Assembly (NCBI RefSeq): GCF_023101085.1
Contig: NZ_CP064703.1
Span: forward strand, 7,130,001-7,194,000
Length of the DNA: 64,000 nt
Direction: 5' to 3'
Source: Bradyrhizobium sp. 170
GTDB taxonomy: Bacteria; Pseudomonadota; Alphaproteobacteria; Rhizobiales; Xanthobacteraceae
The translations under genes were made by a program, and so were the position numbers. Below, piece after piece: positions 1 through 9,588 of the stretch (position 1 is the stretch's first letter; each line of letters opens with the position of its first letter). The notes under the pieces are model-generated. The model worked only from the letters and a program-made list of their open reading frames with translations. It made no database searches and was not told the origin of the DNA.

Positions 1-491
1 ATCTCAGAGATCGCTATTACCGATTTAGATTGCCCATCGAGCTCGTCGCTGCAGGCTCTGCAGGATTTCTTTTCGCGGCAGGCGACTTGATCGTGAATGT
101 GCTCTATGACCATCGTTATGCGGAAGCGGGCGTTATGTTGCGCATTCTGAGCTTTGGTCTTTTACTATACCCCAGTCTGCTGATTCGTTCGGCCTTCGCA
201 GTAGTCGGCAAACCAAATATAGTGGCCTGGATATCAGTTCTTCAGGCCATTTCGTTGGCTTGCTGCATGGTATTCGGATTTTATTTTTTCGGTGCTCTTG
301 GCGGCATCGCCGGTGCAGTCGCTAGTCGCGCTATTCCGTCAGTCGCAATACTCTTGATGGCTCGTGGTGAGGGCTGGATAAGTCCAGCGAAAGAGCTACG
401 CTGTGTCCCCATCTACGGCGTCGGATTCATCCTCGGTAAGCTAGCCGTCTACGTTGTGCATTTGATACCGATCGGCCTCGGCCACACATAG
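1..491 (+). CDS. Polysaccharide flippase (Wzx/MATE-like), C-terminal part
   Basis: The reading frame is open from the window edge through to the stop at 489-491, so this is the 3' end of a longer gene. The visible part (about 163 residues) has several hydrophobic helices with the LSFGLLLYP and GALGGIAGAVASR segments usual in the last third of lipid-linked oligosaccharide flippases of the polysaccharide biosynthesis family. Such proteins move undecaprenyl-linked repeat units across the inner membrane. The neighbouring sugar epimerase and glycosyltransferase fit that role. A TTG at 30 could be mistaken for a start but the frame continues upstream of it. Confidence 0.7.
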   Translation, partial: LRDRYYRFRLPIELVAAGSAGFLFAAGDLIVNVLYDHRYAEAGVMLRILSFGLLLYPSLLIRSAFAVVGKPNIVAWISVLQAISLACCMVFGFYFFGALGGIAGAVASRAIPSVAILLMARGEGWISPAKELRCVPIYGVGFILGKLAVYVVHLIPIGLGHT

Positions 492-523
492 GGCTACTGG
501 AAATCGTTCGACCTGCCGAGGAC

Positions 524-1564
524 CTAGGTCAACCCCGCCTTGTTAGCTTGATACCACTCGCTCGTTTCTGCCAAGCCCGCCTCCAGCGGACAGGTTGGCT
601 CGTATCCCAAAAGACGTTGAGCCTTACTGATATCCGCGGATGATCGAACGATATCGCCTGTCCTAGGCTCGCGGTAGACGGGCCTTAGGTCTTTCACATT
701 TGGGCAATGTGGGACGAGAGCCCCCTGGATCATACCAAACAGCTCGTTCAGCGAGGTGCCGCGACCGAGTGCAACATTGTAGATTTGATTTGTTGCGTCG
801 GACGATTCGATCGTTGCAGCCAGAATATTTGCTTGAACTACATTCTCGACATGACAAAAGTCACGACTAGCCTCTCCATCTCCATATATTTCCACTACAT
901 CTCCAGCGATCATCGCGTCCATCCACCGCGGGATGACCGCTGAATACGGACCTTTAGGGTCTTGGCGGCGACCAAAAATGTTGAAGTAACGAAGCCCGAT
1001 CGAGTGAAAGGAAAAGTTTTTGCTAAAGACATCTGCGTAAAGTTCATTGACCAATTTAGTCACCGCGTACGGCGATAAAGGCCGGCCAATCACGTGCTCA
1101 ACCTGACGTGGCGCCACGTGATCACCGTAGGTCGAGCTGGACGCCGCAAAAACAAAGCGGCGAACTGAAGCATCGCGTGATGCGACCAGCATATTAAGAA
1201 ATCCATCTACGTTCACAAGATTGGTTGATACCGGATCGCTGATTGACCAAGGCACACTCCCCAGGGCGGCTTGGTGCAGAACGTAGTCGACGCCAGCGAC
1301 TACCTCTCGACACAGTCGAGCATCAACAACATCCCCCTCAATCATGCGGAAGCGAGAGAACTGGGCAGGCGTGACCAGACTTTTTACGTCCTCAAGATTT
1401 CTTCGATTGCCGGTCGCAAAATTATCCAGACCGACAACGGTTTGGTCGAGCCGTAGCAGCTCCTCGAGGAGATTCGAGCCAATGAATCCCGCAACACCTG
1501 TTATGAGCCATCGCTTAGGCTGGGCTTGCAAACGCTTGCGTACTTGCTGGTATCTAGACATCAT
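524..1564 (-). CDS. UDP-GlcNAc(A) C4-epimerase, WbpP/TviC type
   Basis: This 346-residue extended SDR protein interconverts UDP-N-acetylglucosamine (or its uronic acid) and the galacto form, feeding capsule, O-antigen or exopolysaccharide synthesis in the cytoplasm. It shows the NAD-binding GVAGFIGS glycine motif (residues about 23-30), LDNFATG after the second strand, the SSSTYGD serine region and the catalytic YAVTK. The N-terminal MSRY and the QPKRWLITG segment match my memory of WbpP and TviC closely. Two ATG codons are adjacent at the start. It is convergent with the flippase end, with a 32-base gap. Whether the substrate carries a carboxylate cannot be told by eye. Confidence 0.85.
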   Translation of the reverse strand: MMSRYQQVRKRLQAQPKRWLITGVAGFIGSNLLEELLRLDQTVVGLDNFATGNRRNLEDVKSLVTPAQFSRFRMIEGDVVDARLCREVVAGVDYVLHQAALGSVPWSISDPVSTNLVNVDGFLNMLVASRDASVRRFVFAASSSTYGDHVAPRQVEHVIGRPLSPYAVTKLVNELYADVFSKNFSFHSIGLRYFNIFGRRQDPKGPYSAVIPRWMDAMIAGDVVEIYGDGEASRDFCHVENVVQANILAATIESSDATNQIYNVALGRGTSLNELFGMIQGALVPHCPNVKDLRPVYREPRTGDIVRSSADISKAQRLLGYEPTCPLEAGLAETSEWYQANKAGLT

Positions 1565-1905
1565 AAGCTCATTGCCTCAACAAGGGCTCGCCACTGTCAT
1601 CATGGAAATTCCAAATTTGTTATGGCAAGGGCCGCCGACCACGCTATTGCACATTCTCCTAGACTTCCCTTGCTATGAATATTTATGGGCAGAGAACGTC
1701 AATTGCGTGCCTGCCAAATAATGTTGCTGACCAAAAGTGATTTGCAGGATTAGAGCCTCACCCCCTTGGATCAAGCGCGACCTCTGTCTCATTAACCCTT
1801 TCTCTGTCAAGGGCTAGGCGCTAGTGGTAACGTGGGATAGTCTGCCCGTTTATAGGACTTTTTCAGCTGCGATATTCGAAGACCTGTTTTTAGAGAAGCG
1901 CAGCA
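1565..1905. other. Intergenic region between divergent genes
   Basis: This AT-rich 341-base gap separates the divergently transcribed epimerase and FkbM methyltransferase genes, so it should carry both promoters. I see no convincing gene, repeat or terminator in it. Confidence 0.5.
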
Positions 1906-2823
1906 ATGCCAGTTAAAGTGAAAGCCAAGAACGAAGTGAACACTCGCTCAATTGACAATAACTACGACGACGTGAGGCGGCGAGTTTCTTTGAAACGGAA
2001 AATTGCCTCGTTTGCAGACCGCCCTGGCGGACGGTCACTTCTCGCAGCGCTCACGACGAGAGCCGCGCGCCATATGACCGGCGACCAAGGCATCTCGATC
2101 ATGTATGATGACATGTGGATAGATGTGGTCGATGGCAGGTTTATTCCACGTTCACCTCGGTACGACTACTATGCATTCGACCTTGAGCGGATACGCAGCC
2201 GAGCAGAGTCCAGATTGACCGGGTCATTGGACTACTGGACCTATCTCTACAATCCGCAACCAGGTGACACCATCATCGATGTCGGCGCGGGGGTTGGAGT
2301 TGACGCACTCTCTCTAGCGCCGCTAGTCGGAAATACCGGCCGGGTATACTCAATTGAAGCCAACCCGCAAACGTACCGGGCACTGAAAAAAACTATTTCA
2401 CTCAATAAGCTCGACAACGTCTCACCATACAATTTCGCGGTTGCGGACACTGCAGGCGAGGTCTGGATTACCAACCTCGATAACGATGAGGAGAACAGCA
2501 TCTCCAAACTCGCCGGCGAGAAAAGTACTCCCGTGCCAGCGCTCGATTTGGATACGTTCGTGGAGGACAATCGAATTCAATCGATTGGCCTGCTAAAGAT
2601 GAACATCGAGGGGGCCGAAGAACTCGCAATTCTTGGAATGTCGAAGAGTGTCGATCGCATCAAGAATATTGCGATTGCTTGTCATGATTTTAGAGGCGAT
2701 TTGCCTGGAACAAGGGGGCCAGTTATCGACTTCCTGAAAAAGAATGGCTTCCAAATAGAGGTGCGCGATAGTGACCCGCGCTCCTATGTTCGGGACCATG
2801 TACACGGACAGCGTCTCACCTAG
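1906..2823 (+). CDS. FkbM family methyltransferase
   Basis: A 305-residue SAM-dependent methyltransferase, probably methylating a sugar hydroxyl of a surface glycan. The SAM-binding motif I is DTIIDVGAGVGVDAL at about residue 118, followed by the acidic YSIEANPQTY loop, and the family signature LKMNIEGAEELAILG lies near residue 230. The VPALDLDTFVED segment is also usual for FkbM proteins. It has an N-terminal extension of about 80 residues without a recognisable domain. The neighbouring glycosyltransferase and epimerase suggest a role in polysaccharide decoration. The exact acceptor is unknown. Confidence 0.85.
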   Translation: MPVKVKAKNEVNTRSIDNNYDDVRRRVSLKRKIASFADRPGGRSLLAALTTRAARHMTGDQGISIMYDDMWIDVVDGRFIPRSPRYDYYAFDLERIRSRAESRLTGSLDYWTYLYNPQPGDTIIDVGAGVGVDALSLAPLVGNTGRVYSIEANPQTYRALKKTISLNKLDNVSPYNFAVADTAGEVWITNLDNDEENSISKLAGEKSTPVPALDLDTFVEDNRIQSIGLLKMNIEGAEELAILGMSKSVDRIKNIAIACHDFRGDLPGTRGPVIDFLKKNGFQIEVRDSDPRSYVRDHVHGQRLT

Positions 2824-2992
2824 TGCGCTAGCGGCGAGCTTCCGAAAAGCCTGCGAATCCGGGAAAATCGCGCGCGAGCCAGATCGGGCCTTTGCCGCGT
2901 TGAAGCTTCAATGCGCGTTATGGTTCTTAAGGGGTTGAGGGGCTCCATTCATCAAGCTCAGGCTCCCGACGTCCAGATTGATTAGGCAGCAA

Positions 2993-4216
2993 ATGAAGAT
3001 CGCCATATATGTGCCCTCTTGGCCCGCGGGCTCAGTTGCGAATGGCATTGTTACCTACGCCTCACACCTTGTCCCAGCACTACGCGAACTGGGGCATGAG
3101 GTCTTCATACTGACGCCGAACTGCATCGGCGAATGCGATCAATTCACAATTGACTTGCGCACTGTCTCATTTTCTCAGCCCCTACTCTCCCGCATCAGGT
3201 CGCGCATCTTTCCGCATCAATACATTCTCGAAGTACCCGCAATGCGAATTGCCGCGGCCGTCCAAGCTTTGAAAAACGAGCATCAAATCGACGTGTTTGA
3301 AATGGAAGAGTCTTTCGGGTGGGGTGCAGCCGTTGCGCGGCTAAACGCTGTTCCTTTGGTTGTCAGGTTGCATGGTCCCGCTTTTCTCACCGCACGTTTC
3401 GGTAACCGCGGAGATGCCGTCCGCTACGCGCAAAAAGTAAGGTGTGAAGGCATCGGAATTGAAGCAGCAACTTTGGTGACGTCACCATCGCAAGCCGCCC
3501 TGACGGAGGTGAAGAGGCATTACAACATCAAATTGGAAAACTCGCGCGTGATTCCGAACCCCTCGGGTGCAAGCGCAAACACCGTCACCTGGCATTTGGA
3601 CCAATCCAGTATAAATCGCGTACTTTACGTGGGCAGATTCGATGAATTGAAGGGCGGTGACTTGGTGCTTCATGCGTTCGGAAAGCTAGCCGAACAGTAT
3701 CCAAGCCTTCGACTTACCTTCGTGGGTCCAGACGCCGGAATTCAAGACAATGACGGACGGAACTATTCCTTTCAACAGTTCGTCGGTCAACACCTGCCAA
3801 CTTCGGCCTCGTCTCGCATCGACTACCTCGGCAAGATATCTCATGCTGAGGTGATGTCGTTGCGACCTAACCACCTCTTTACAATCGTTGCATCACGATT
3901 CGAAATGTTCCCATACGCTGTTCTTGAGGCAATGTCGGTTGGAAGTCCAGTCGTCGCGGCCAATGTAGGTGGGGTTCCTGAGCTGATCTCACACCGACAC
4001 AACGGACTTCTGTTTGCTAGTCAAAATGTAGCCGAATTGAGTGAAGCTTGCAGGTCCTTGCTCGATGATCCCTCGCTCGCCAAAGCCCTTGGATCCCAGG
4101 CGAAAAAGGATTGCATGACATCATTCAACTCACATCGAATCGCGATAGAAACGACTAGTGCCTACCAGGCTGCAATCGAAATATTCACGTCTTCCGCAGC
4201 TAGCGGTTCAGCGTAG
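2993..4216 (+). CDS. Glycosyltransferase family 4 (GT-B fold)
   Basis: A cytoplasmic or membrane-associated glycosyltransferase of about 407 residues that transfers a sugar from a nucleotide donor to a growing glycan. The N-terminal half opens with MKIAIYVPSWPAGSVANGI and a GHEVFILTP strand. The C-terminal half has the donor-binding YVGRFDELKGGDLVLHAF, the FTIVASRFEMFPYAVLEAMS region with the conserved acidic residue, and GSPVVAANVGGVPELI. I chose the ATG at 2993 over the TTG five codons upstream because it begins directly at the first beta strand. The 3' end abuts a GC-rich relic on the other strand. Confidence 0.85.
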   Translation: MKIAIYVPSWPAGSVANGIVTYASHLVPALRELGHEVFILTPNCIGECDQFTIDLRTVSFSQPLLSRIRSRIFPHQYILEVPAMRIAAAVQALKNEHQIDVFEMEESFGWGAAVARLNAVPLVVRLHGPAFLTARFGNRGDAVRYAQKVRCEGIGIEAATLVTSPSQAALTEVKRHYNIKLENSRVIPNPSGASANTVTWHLDQSSINRVLYVGRFDELKGGDLVLHAFGKLAEQYPSLRLTFVGPDAGIQDNDGRNYSFQQFVGQHLPTSASSRIDYLGKISHAEVMSLRPNHLFTIVASRFEMFPYAVLEAMSVGSPVVAANVGGVPELISHRHNGLLFASQNVAELSEACRSLLDDPSLAKALGSQAKKDCMTSFNSHRIAIETTSAYQAAIEIFTSSAASGSA

Positions 4217-4515
4217 CCTTGGCGAAAGGCGACATCGACGATCGACTTGTCCTCGATCGGCTTGCGCTTGAATTTCCGCAGCCGCACCGGATCGTTGCCG
4301 ACTTCCGTCACGCCGGTGGCGCGGTACGTCGCCCGCAGCGCCGATTTGCTGTCGTACATCCGGCCGTCGAGCTGCGACTGCACCGGATCCATTACGTCCG
4401 ACGCCGGCCTCGGGCACGGCAGATCCGACCGCTTCGGCTCACGCCGCGCCTTCACCGGCCCCAGCAGTTCCCTGGAGAGGTCGATCAGCTGAAGTTTTCG
4501 CGGTAGGACATGCGG
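4205..4515 (-). pseudogene. Broken fragment of a conserved hypothetical (possibly phage-derived) gene
   Basis: Read on the minus strand, this stretch begins with a plausible start MSYREN at 4512, hits a stop after eight codons, and continues in another frame for about 90 residues including DPVQSQLDGRMYDSKSALRA and TGVTEVGNDPVRLR. The second motif resembles small conserved proteins I associate with prophages of Bradyrhizobium, but this is from memory. The segment is much GC-richer than the genes on both sides. It overlaps the last codons of the glycosyltransferase, so only 4217 onward is free sequence. A frameshift relic inserted between two polysaccharide genes is the simplest reading. Confidence 0.4.
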
Positions 4516-4604
4516 TCGGACCCATGGTTTTCCCCAGGGAAGGGGCTAGGCGAGCAAGGCAACGTGCGGTAGCGTGGCGCTTTCTGAGTTCTGAGAGGTC
4601 TTCC

Positions 4605-5321
4605 GTGAAACTTCCACTTTCGCGCACGCGCGCAAAATTAGTTCATCGCACCAAGGAATTCATTTTCGACAATGGCGGGTTTCAATCGATGCTGGATCTC
4701 AGAACCAAGCATCAATTGGAAGATTCGATGGGGTTCCGCGGACAGTTAGATGAACATCGGCGCTTTCAAATCGAGATGCTAATGGACCGTGGGCTGAAGC
4801 CACATCACAGCTTCCTCGAATTAGGGTGCGGTCCACTCACGGCGGCCATTCCACTGATCCAATATCTTGACCACGGACGGTATGTCGGGGTGGACATTCG
4901 CAGCACTGTTCTCGACATGGGGTGGACTGAGATTGGGAAGGCAAAGCTGAGCGCTAAAAACCCTCGACTGATCTGTTCAACGTCGTTCGGAGCCGAGGAG
5001 ATCGGTGATCAAAGCTTTGACTTCGTGTACAGCTTCAGCGTGCTCTACCACTTGAGCGACGAAATTCTCGTAAATTATTTCAGATTCGTGTCGAAGAGAT
5101 TGGGATCGGGCGGGGTCTGCATCGCCAACGTTAATACAGACACTCAAAGCGATCGATGGCTGGAATTTCCCTTCCTTCAGAAATCGATTGAGACCTACGA
5201 AACCATGGCACGAGCGCATGCTCTGCAAACTAAGAAGATAGGAACTCTTGCCGACCTCGGCTTCCGACATATAGGTGCAATGGAAGCGCGCAATCCGATC
5301 CTCGAGTTCAGGCGTGTCTAG
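4605..5321 (+). CDS. Class I SAM-dependent methyltransferase
   Basis: About 238 residues with the SAM motif FLELGCGPLTAAIPLIQYL, the acidic GVDIRS loop, and the FDFVYSFSVLYHLSD segment that follows the third strand. The GTG start at 4605 has a GAGAGG ribosome site six bases upstream, whereas the longer frame from 4524 runs back into the relic. Its acceptor is not evident. It sits with sugar-modifying genes, so modification of a nucleotide sugar or glycan is plausible. Codon use is AT-richer than the gene block to the right, like its left-hand neighbours. Confidence 0.75.
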   Translation: MKLPLSRTRAKLVHRTKEFIFDNGGFQSMLDLRTKHQLEDSMGFRGQLDEHRRFQIEMLMDRGLKPHHSFLELGCGPLTAAIPLIQYLDHGRYVGVDIRSTVLDMGWTEIGKAKLSAKNPRLICSTSFGAEEIGDQSFDFVYSFSVLYHLSDEILVNYFRFVSKRLGSGGVCIANVNTDTQSDRWLEFPFLQKSIETYETMARAHALQTKKIGTLADLGFRHIGAMEARNPILEFRRV

Positions 5322-5347
5322 GTTTTAATCACTATCTGCCATAACAA

Positions 5348-5945
5348 CTATGCAATCTTCCGTAGCCACATCGGGTCGTTGTCGTTAGGGGCCGGGTCGA
5401 GGTCTCGCTTGAGCAGGAAGTTATAAACTGCGCCTGCGGCCGTGTCGTTACAACCGGGTGCTACAGAGAAAACCGAACTGCTGAACTGCGTTTTGAACAT
5501 TCCGAATTCCACTGTGTTGCTGGTATGGTGTCTGACGCGATCGTTCGCTGGAGTCGAGGCCGACGGCGTAGACAAACCGCTAGTGCCGGCGTACGTGCCG
5601 GTCGAGCAGGCTGAACCACTAACCAGCGAGGCATTCTTGGTGTAGTTGAGCGTAAAGCTTGCCCGACTGCGCCGCAATAAAGCCGTTGGTCATGCCGCTA
5701 GCGGTCATGACATAGAACTCTCGATTCTGGAATGATGCCCCGGAAGTCACCATAGAACAGCTCCGGACGTTCGACCCGGACGAAAGCGAGAGGCTGTATA
5801 TGCTGACCACGCGCGACGAGCCGCCATTGGACGTGGCATCAGGAGTGCTCGACGTAACCCCATCGCACGTCACAGACGTGATGTTACCGCCATTTATAGC
5901 AACGACGACAATTAAGTTATCCCAGAGGCAGACAGACGACCACAT
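5348..5945 (-). pseudogene. Frameshifted beta-rich surface or phage-tail-like protein
   Basis: Two minus-strand frames, 5619-5945 and 5348-5677, overlap and appear to be one protein broken by a frameshift near 5640. The first holds VVVAINGGNITSVTCDGV and FYVMTASGMTNGFIAA; the second continues with FTLNYTKNASLVSGSAC, then NTVEFGMFKTQFSSSVFSV and ends at 5348. The Ser/Thr/Gly-rich composition suggests a beta-sheet extracellular protein. It starts 28 bases after the end of the glycoside-hydrolase-like gene on the same strand, so both may have been one transcript. A sequencing error is an alternative to a true pseudogene. Confidence 0.45.
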
Positions 5946-5973
5946 CTGCTTCTATTCGTAGAGGCAGCCGAGC

Positions 5974-8670
5974 CTAGTTTATGCTGCGATTCCTGACCCC
6001 TTGCTGCTGCCACACTGAAGAGGCATCGCCCCATTCAGCATTTCCGAAGCCATAGGCGGTTGGGAAATTATGTCCCCAGCGGAGGCCGGTTTGAATGTAT
6101 TCGGCGGGCATTCCGGCGCCCGCACCGAACTGGTTGTGAAATTTCAGCATCGCATCTGCCCATGATTGGCTCCGCTTCACAGCGCGCAAAAACATTTGCT
6201 GAGGAGTAAAGGCTACGAACTGGGCAAGCGATAGGCTAACCGTGGTGTTGTTAGAGAGTGTGATCGAGGTGCCTGATGCCGACAACACCGTTGTCCCTGC
6301 GGGGATACCATAGCCCGCAACAAAATATCCTGGCGCTAACGCCGCTACATAGGACGTATTCACTCCGGTTATCATGTTGGTCTTTCCGTCGATCGTTCCC
6401 TGGGCATACGGAAGGGTCCCCGTGACTTGACCACCTGCGCTGATAGCCTGAACGTTACGATCCCATCCACCCTCGTACATTATGACCGACTTGCCGTAGG
6501 ATTTCATTTTGGAGATGTAGGCGGGCAGCAGAACCGTCCGGTAGCGATCCAATGTCTCGTTTCCGCCCAAGGCTGGATCAACTATCCCCTTCACGTATGC
6601 GGCGCATATCAATTCCTGAGCTGCAGCATTACCGGTGCTCTTGGCCCAACTAAGTGCATAGGCGTCAAGATTTGCGGTATCGAACGAAGTGCTCGTCAAG
6701 AAATATCCGCCGAATGAAAAGAAATCGTGGTGCGCCATCGGTGCGATAGTCGGCCCCCACACGTTCAATGGATCATTAAGATAGAACTTGCTTCCATCGA
6801 TGCGCGCCAAGTTCAATCCTGAGATTCCAAGCGTGCCCTGACCTGACAGAACAAATCGCAGACGCGAATTATTGAACGCGGATTTCTTGATATCCTCCAC
6901 GTTTATAACTGAGCGAAGCGCGACCATGCTGGCGTAATCTGCGGCTCCCGCAGTTGGCCAACGGAGTGAGCCGCGATATGCGCAGTAGTATGTTTGAGAA
7001 AAGCCGGCGCCGCCTGAGTTCCATGTCTCGTTGCTGAACTCGACAAACAGTTGCAGGCCGGAAGACAGTCCCCTGAAGCCATTGGCGCCGTTAAGAATGA
7101 CGTTCACCGCCTGGATACCCCAGCTCGATTCCAATCCATAATCCGGATCCATCGAACAAAGACCAAGGTGTGGGATGTTCGTCCACATATGAATTGGACG
7201 CGCCGGTCGCATCGCATTGACCTCGTTCACCAGCGCCGTGCAAATCTCCAGCGGTACACCGCCATCATGTCCGTTGGTTGCGCCTAGATCATTGAACATC
7301 CACACGCCGTAGACATAATTGCCTGCGCCATCCGTCTGGGCCGCGATAGTCTTGTCAAAGACAAACGTCTTGTAATCTCCGCTCGCGATGTAGCCGTTTC
7401 CGTAATACGAGGGAGGTGCAGTCGGAATCGGGAATGTGACTGGATAAGCCCCTCTTCCTCCCACATTTAGGCTGATGAATTGATTTGCCTGCGCAGCGCC
7501 CGAAAATGAACCGAATGTAGTTGTATCGATTCCGATCGAATAATTGTCCTGGTCGATAACCGTGATCGTGCAGGGCAGAATATTCAGCTTTGGCATCACG
7601 CCGCTGGCGAACCTGTGTGAAATAATATCGCCTGTCGCAAAGCCATGGGCATTCGCGGTGACGCGACCGGGATTCGAGTTGGTCACCGCCGTTATCGCTT
7701 TTGAGCCGGCACGCACCATCCCCGAACCGATACGGCAGGTGACAACTTCCCCTTGCAATGGCGTGGCCGGCGTCCCCGTTACGGACGCAAGAGAATACTG
7801 GTTCACTCCCGTTGTCTGGCCATACGGCGGCGATGCCACCCAATTTGTATTACCGCCCCCTCCTGCCGAACCTCCCCAAGCCGCATACGTGGGCAGCGTG
7901 CGACTGGTATCAAATCGCGTCTGCTTCGCATTGTTTCCGCCGACCCAATCCATAAATCGAATTGCACTTGGGCATAGATCGACCAACGACTGCTTGTAAG
8001 GCGTGCGGAAGATTTTTCCGGCTTGCAGATCAGCCTCGTCAGTCAATCGATAGAATTGCACGTTGCGCAACCGCGCACCCGTCCCATCTGTGGCGTAGAC
8101 GATGACTGAGAAGAGTTGCGCCGGTCCACTAAAGCTCAGGACGATGTAGGTATCGGAGCCAGAAGTCGTCCTCCACCTGTCGGACGAAACCTGAGTGGCG
8201 TTGGTGCTCTTGCTCGCCTGATAGGCCCAGGAACCAGCCTGCAGCGAGAGCCTAACCTCGCCGTTACCTTTCCATCGCAGCACGTAGTACTGGCCGCTCC
8301 CAACTTCTCCGTATTGAAACGAAGCGGGTATGCGTACTCCTCCACCAAAAGGCTTGTTATCCGAAGCCTTTATGCTGATGACTGGATAGCCGTCCTTACC
8401 AATCGATTGCATCCATGTGGGCCCAGTGCTCCACGAATTTCCGACCGGACCAAACTGCTCCGCAATCAAGAAATGATCGATAAAGCGATATTCACCTCCC
8501 CCAGCAGCAAAGCCGATGTTGATGACCGAGCGCAATGAAGCAGTACCGCTACTAATGCTAGGCGCCGCCAGAGGCACTGGCCCCGCAAGCGCAGCGGCCG
8601 GCAGCATCGACGTCAGGGAAGCTGCGCTCACGCCTCGCAGAAAGGTTCTACGGTTCATGTTAGACGTCAT
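5974..8670 (-). CDS. Tat-exported glycoside-hydrolase-like protein with inserted modules
   Basis: About 898 residues. The N-terminus MNRRTFLRGVSAAS is a clear twin-arginine signal ending in an AxA-type site (AAALAGP), so it is exported folded. The middle has FVEFSNETWNSG near residue 550, with an Asn-Glu pair like the acid/base of clan A glycosidases, and VIMYEGGWD near residue 735, a candidate nucleophile. A module resembling the FCCH domain (AITAVTNSNPGRVTANAHGF) lies near residues 325-395, and a second beta-rich insert near 755-830 interrupts the region after the nucleophile. I prefer ATG 8670 to the TTG at 8682. Substrate unknown; the polysaccharide context suggests a glycan. Confidence 0.6.
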   Translation of the reverse strand: MTSNMNRRTFLRGVSAASLTSMLPAAALAGPVPLAAPSISSGTASLRSVINIGFAAGGGEYRFIDHFLIAEQFGPVGNSWSTGPTWMQSIGKDGYPVISIKASDNKPFGGGVRIPASFQYGEVGSGQYYVLRWKGNGEVRLSLQAGSWAYQASKSTNATQVSSDRWRTTSGSDTYIVLSFSGPAQLFSVIVYATDGTGARLRNVQFYRLTDEADLQAGKIFRTPYKQSLVDLCPSAIRFMDWVGGNNAKQTRFDTSRTLPTYAAWGGSAGGGGNTNWVASPPYGQTTGVNQYSLASVTGTPATPLQGEVVTCRIGSGMVRAGSKAITAVTNSNPGRVTANAHGFATGDIISHRFASGVMPKLNILPCTITVIDQDNYSIGIDTTTFGSFSGAAQANQFISLNVGGRGAYPVTFPIPTAPPSYYGNGYIASGDYKTFVFDKTIAAQTDGAGNYVYGVWMFNDLGATNGHDGGVPLEICTALVNEVNAMRPARPIHMWTNIPHLGLCSMDPDYGLESSWGIQAVNVILNGANGFRGLSSGLQLFVEFSNETWNSGGAGFSQTYYCAYRGSLRWPTAGAADYASMVALRSVINVEDIKKSAFNNSRLRFVLSGQGTLGISGLNLARIDGSKFYLNDPLNVWGPTIAPMAHHDFFSFGGYFLTSTSFDTANLDAYALSWAKSTGNAAAQELICAAYVKGIVDPALGGNETLDRYRTVLLPAYISKMKSYGKSVIMYEGGWDRNVQAISAGGQVTGTLPYAQGTIDGKTNMITGVNTSYVAALAPGYFVAGYGIPAGTTVLSASGTSITLSNNTTVSLSLAQFVAFTPQQMFLRAVKRSQSWADAMLKFHNQFGAGAGMPAEYIQTGLRWGHNFPTAYGFGNAEWGDASSVWQQQGVRNRSIN

Positions 8671-8797
8671 AGTCAGGTCCAATCATCGTTAAGGGGAAAA
8701 TTTGAAGACGATTAATCACGCGACCGAGCTGATTTTACTGCAGGCCCCGTCACCCACGCTAGTCTATCACTTCTCGGAAAACATTTAATTCGGCCCG

Positions 8798-9292
8798 TTA
8801 ACCGCCCCGGAACGCCGCCGCGCCCGCATTCGCGGACTTGTCAGCGGATTTGGCCTTGCCGGTCGGCCCCAGCGAATAGACCTCGTACTGGCTGTCGATG
8901 ATGGCGTATTGATAAGGCCGCCCCCACGGATCAAGCAGATTCTTCGCCTTCTTCAGATACGGTCCGTTCCAACGCGGTGCCTCGGGCGGCGCCTCGACCA
9001 GGGCTTTCAGGCCGGCGCTGGCACTCGGATAGGCGCCGTTTTCCATATAATAGAGTTCGAGCGCGGTCCCGATATTCTCGATCTGGAGCTGCACCGATTG
9101 GGTTTTGGCCTTGCCGAAATAACCCATTAGCTGCGGCGTCGCGATTGCCGTCAGAACCGCCAGAATACCCATCACGACCAGCAATTCGAGCAGCGTATAG
9201 CCCGCATTTTTACGGTCTCGGGATCGCAAGGTCCGGGCCCGCAATAGCTTTCCGCCACGAGGTTTCGCCCTGTCCAGTATCTTGGCCAACAT
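8798..9292 (-). CDS. gspG: Type II secretion major pseudopilin GspG
   Basis: A 164-residue pseudopilin that polymerises into the periplasmic T2SS piston. A prepilin cleavage site with KNAG before YTLLELLVVMGILAVL lies near residue 30, followed by the GspG hallmarks ALELYYMENGAYPS, GLKALVEAP, LLDPWGRPYQY and a YSLGPTGK tail. ATG 9292 has AGGGG eight bases upstream; longer starts at 9313 or TTG 9358 are less well placed. The leader before the cleavage site is unusually long and basic. It lies about 14 kb from the other gsp genes in this window, so it is an orphan in position, though probably part of the same machine. Confidence 0.9.
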   Translation of the reverse strand: MLAKILDRAKPRGGKLLRARTLRSRDRKNAGYTLLELLVVMGILAVLTAIATPQLMGYFGKAKTQSVQLQIENIGTALELYYMENGAYPSASAGLKALVEAPPEAPRWNGPYLKKAKNLLDPWGRPYQYAIIDSQYEVYSLGPTGKAKSADKSANAGAAAFRGG

Positions 9293-9588
9293 CCTGATCG
9301 CCCCTGAATTCATCTTCGTGAATTTCCGCGAACGATACTGTTGGCCACTGGTGTTCAAAGGGTTTACGAATGGAACCCGCTGGGAAGACGGTCAACGCCA
9401 AGTAACGGATATCGGGAAAGCTAATTATATTCGCGGAAGGGCTTATTCAGGGCCGAAGTCGTCTGGTAAATACCAACTTAAACTGACATTGTCCGGGACA
9501 ATCATTTAATCCAGCACTCCGGCAGGTTCGAAAGACTGGAGCACCACAAGCGGCGCCCGCTCCGCCGGCGCCATGGACGAGGTTGAGC

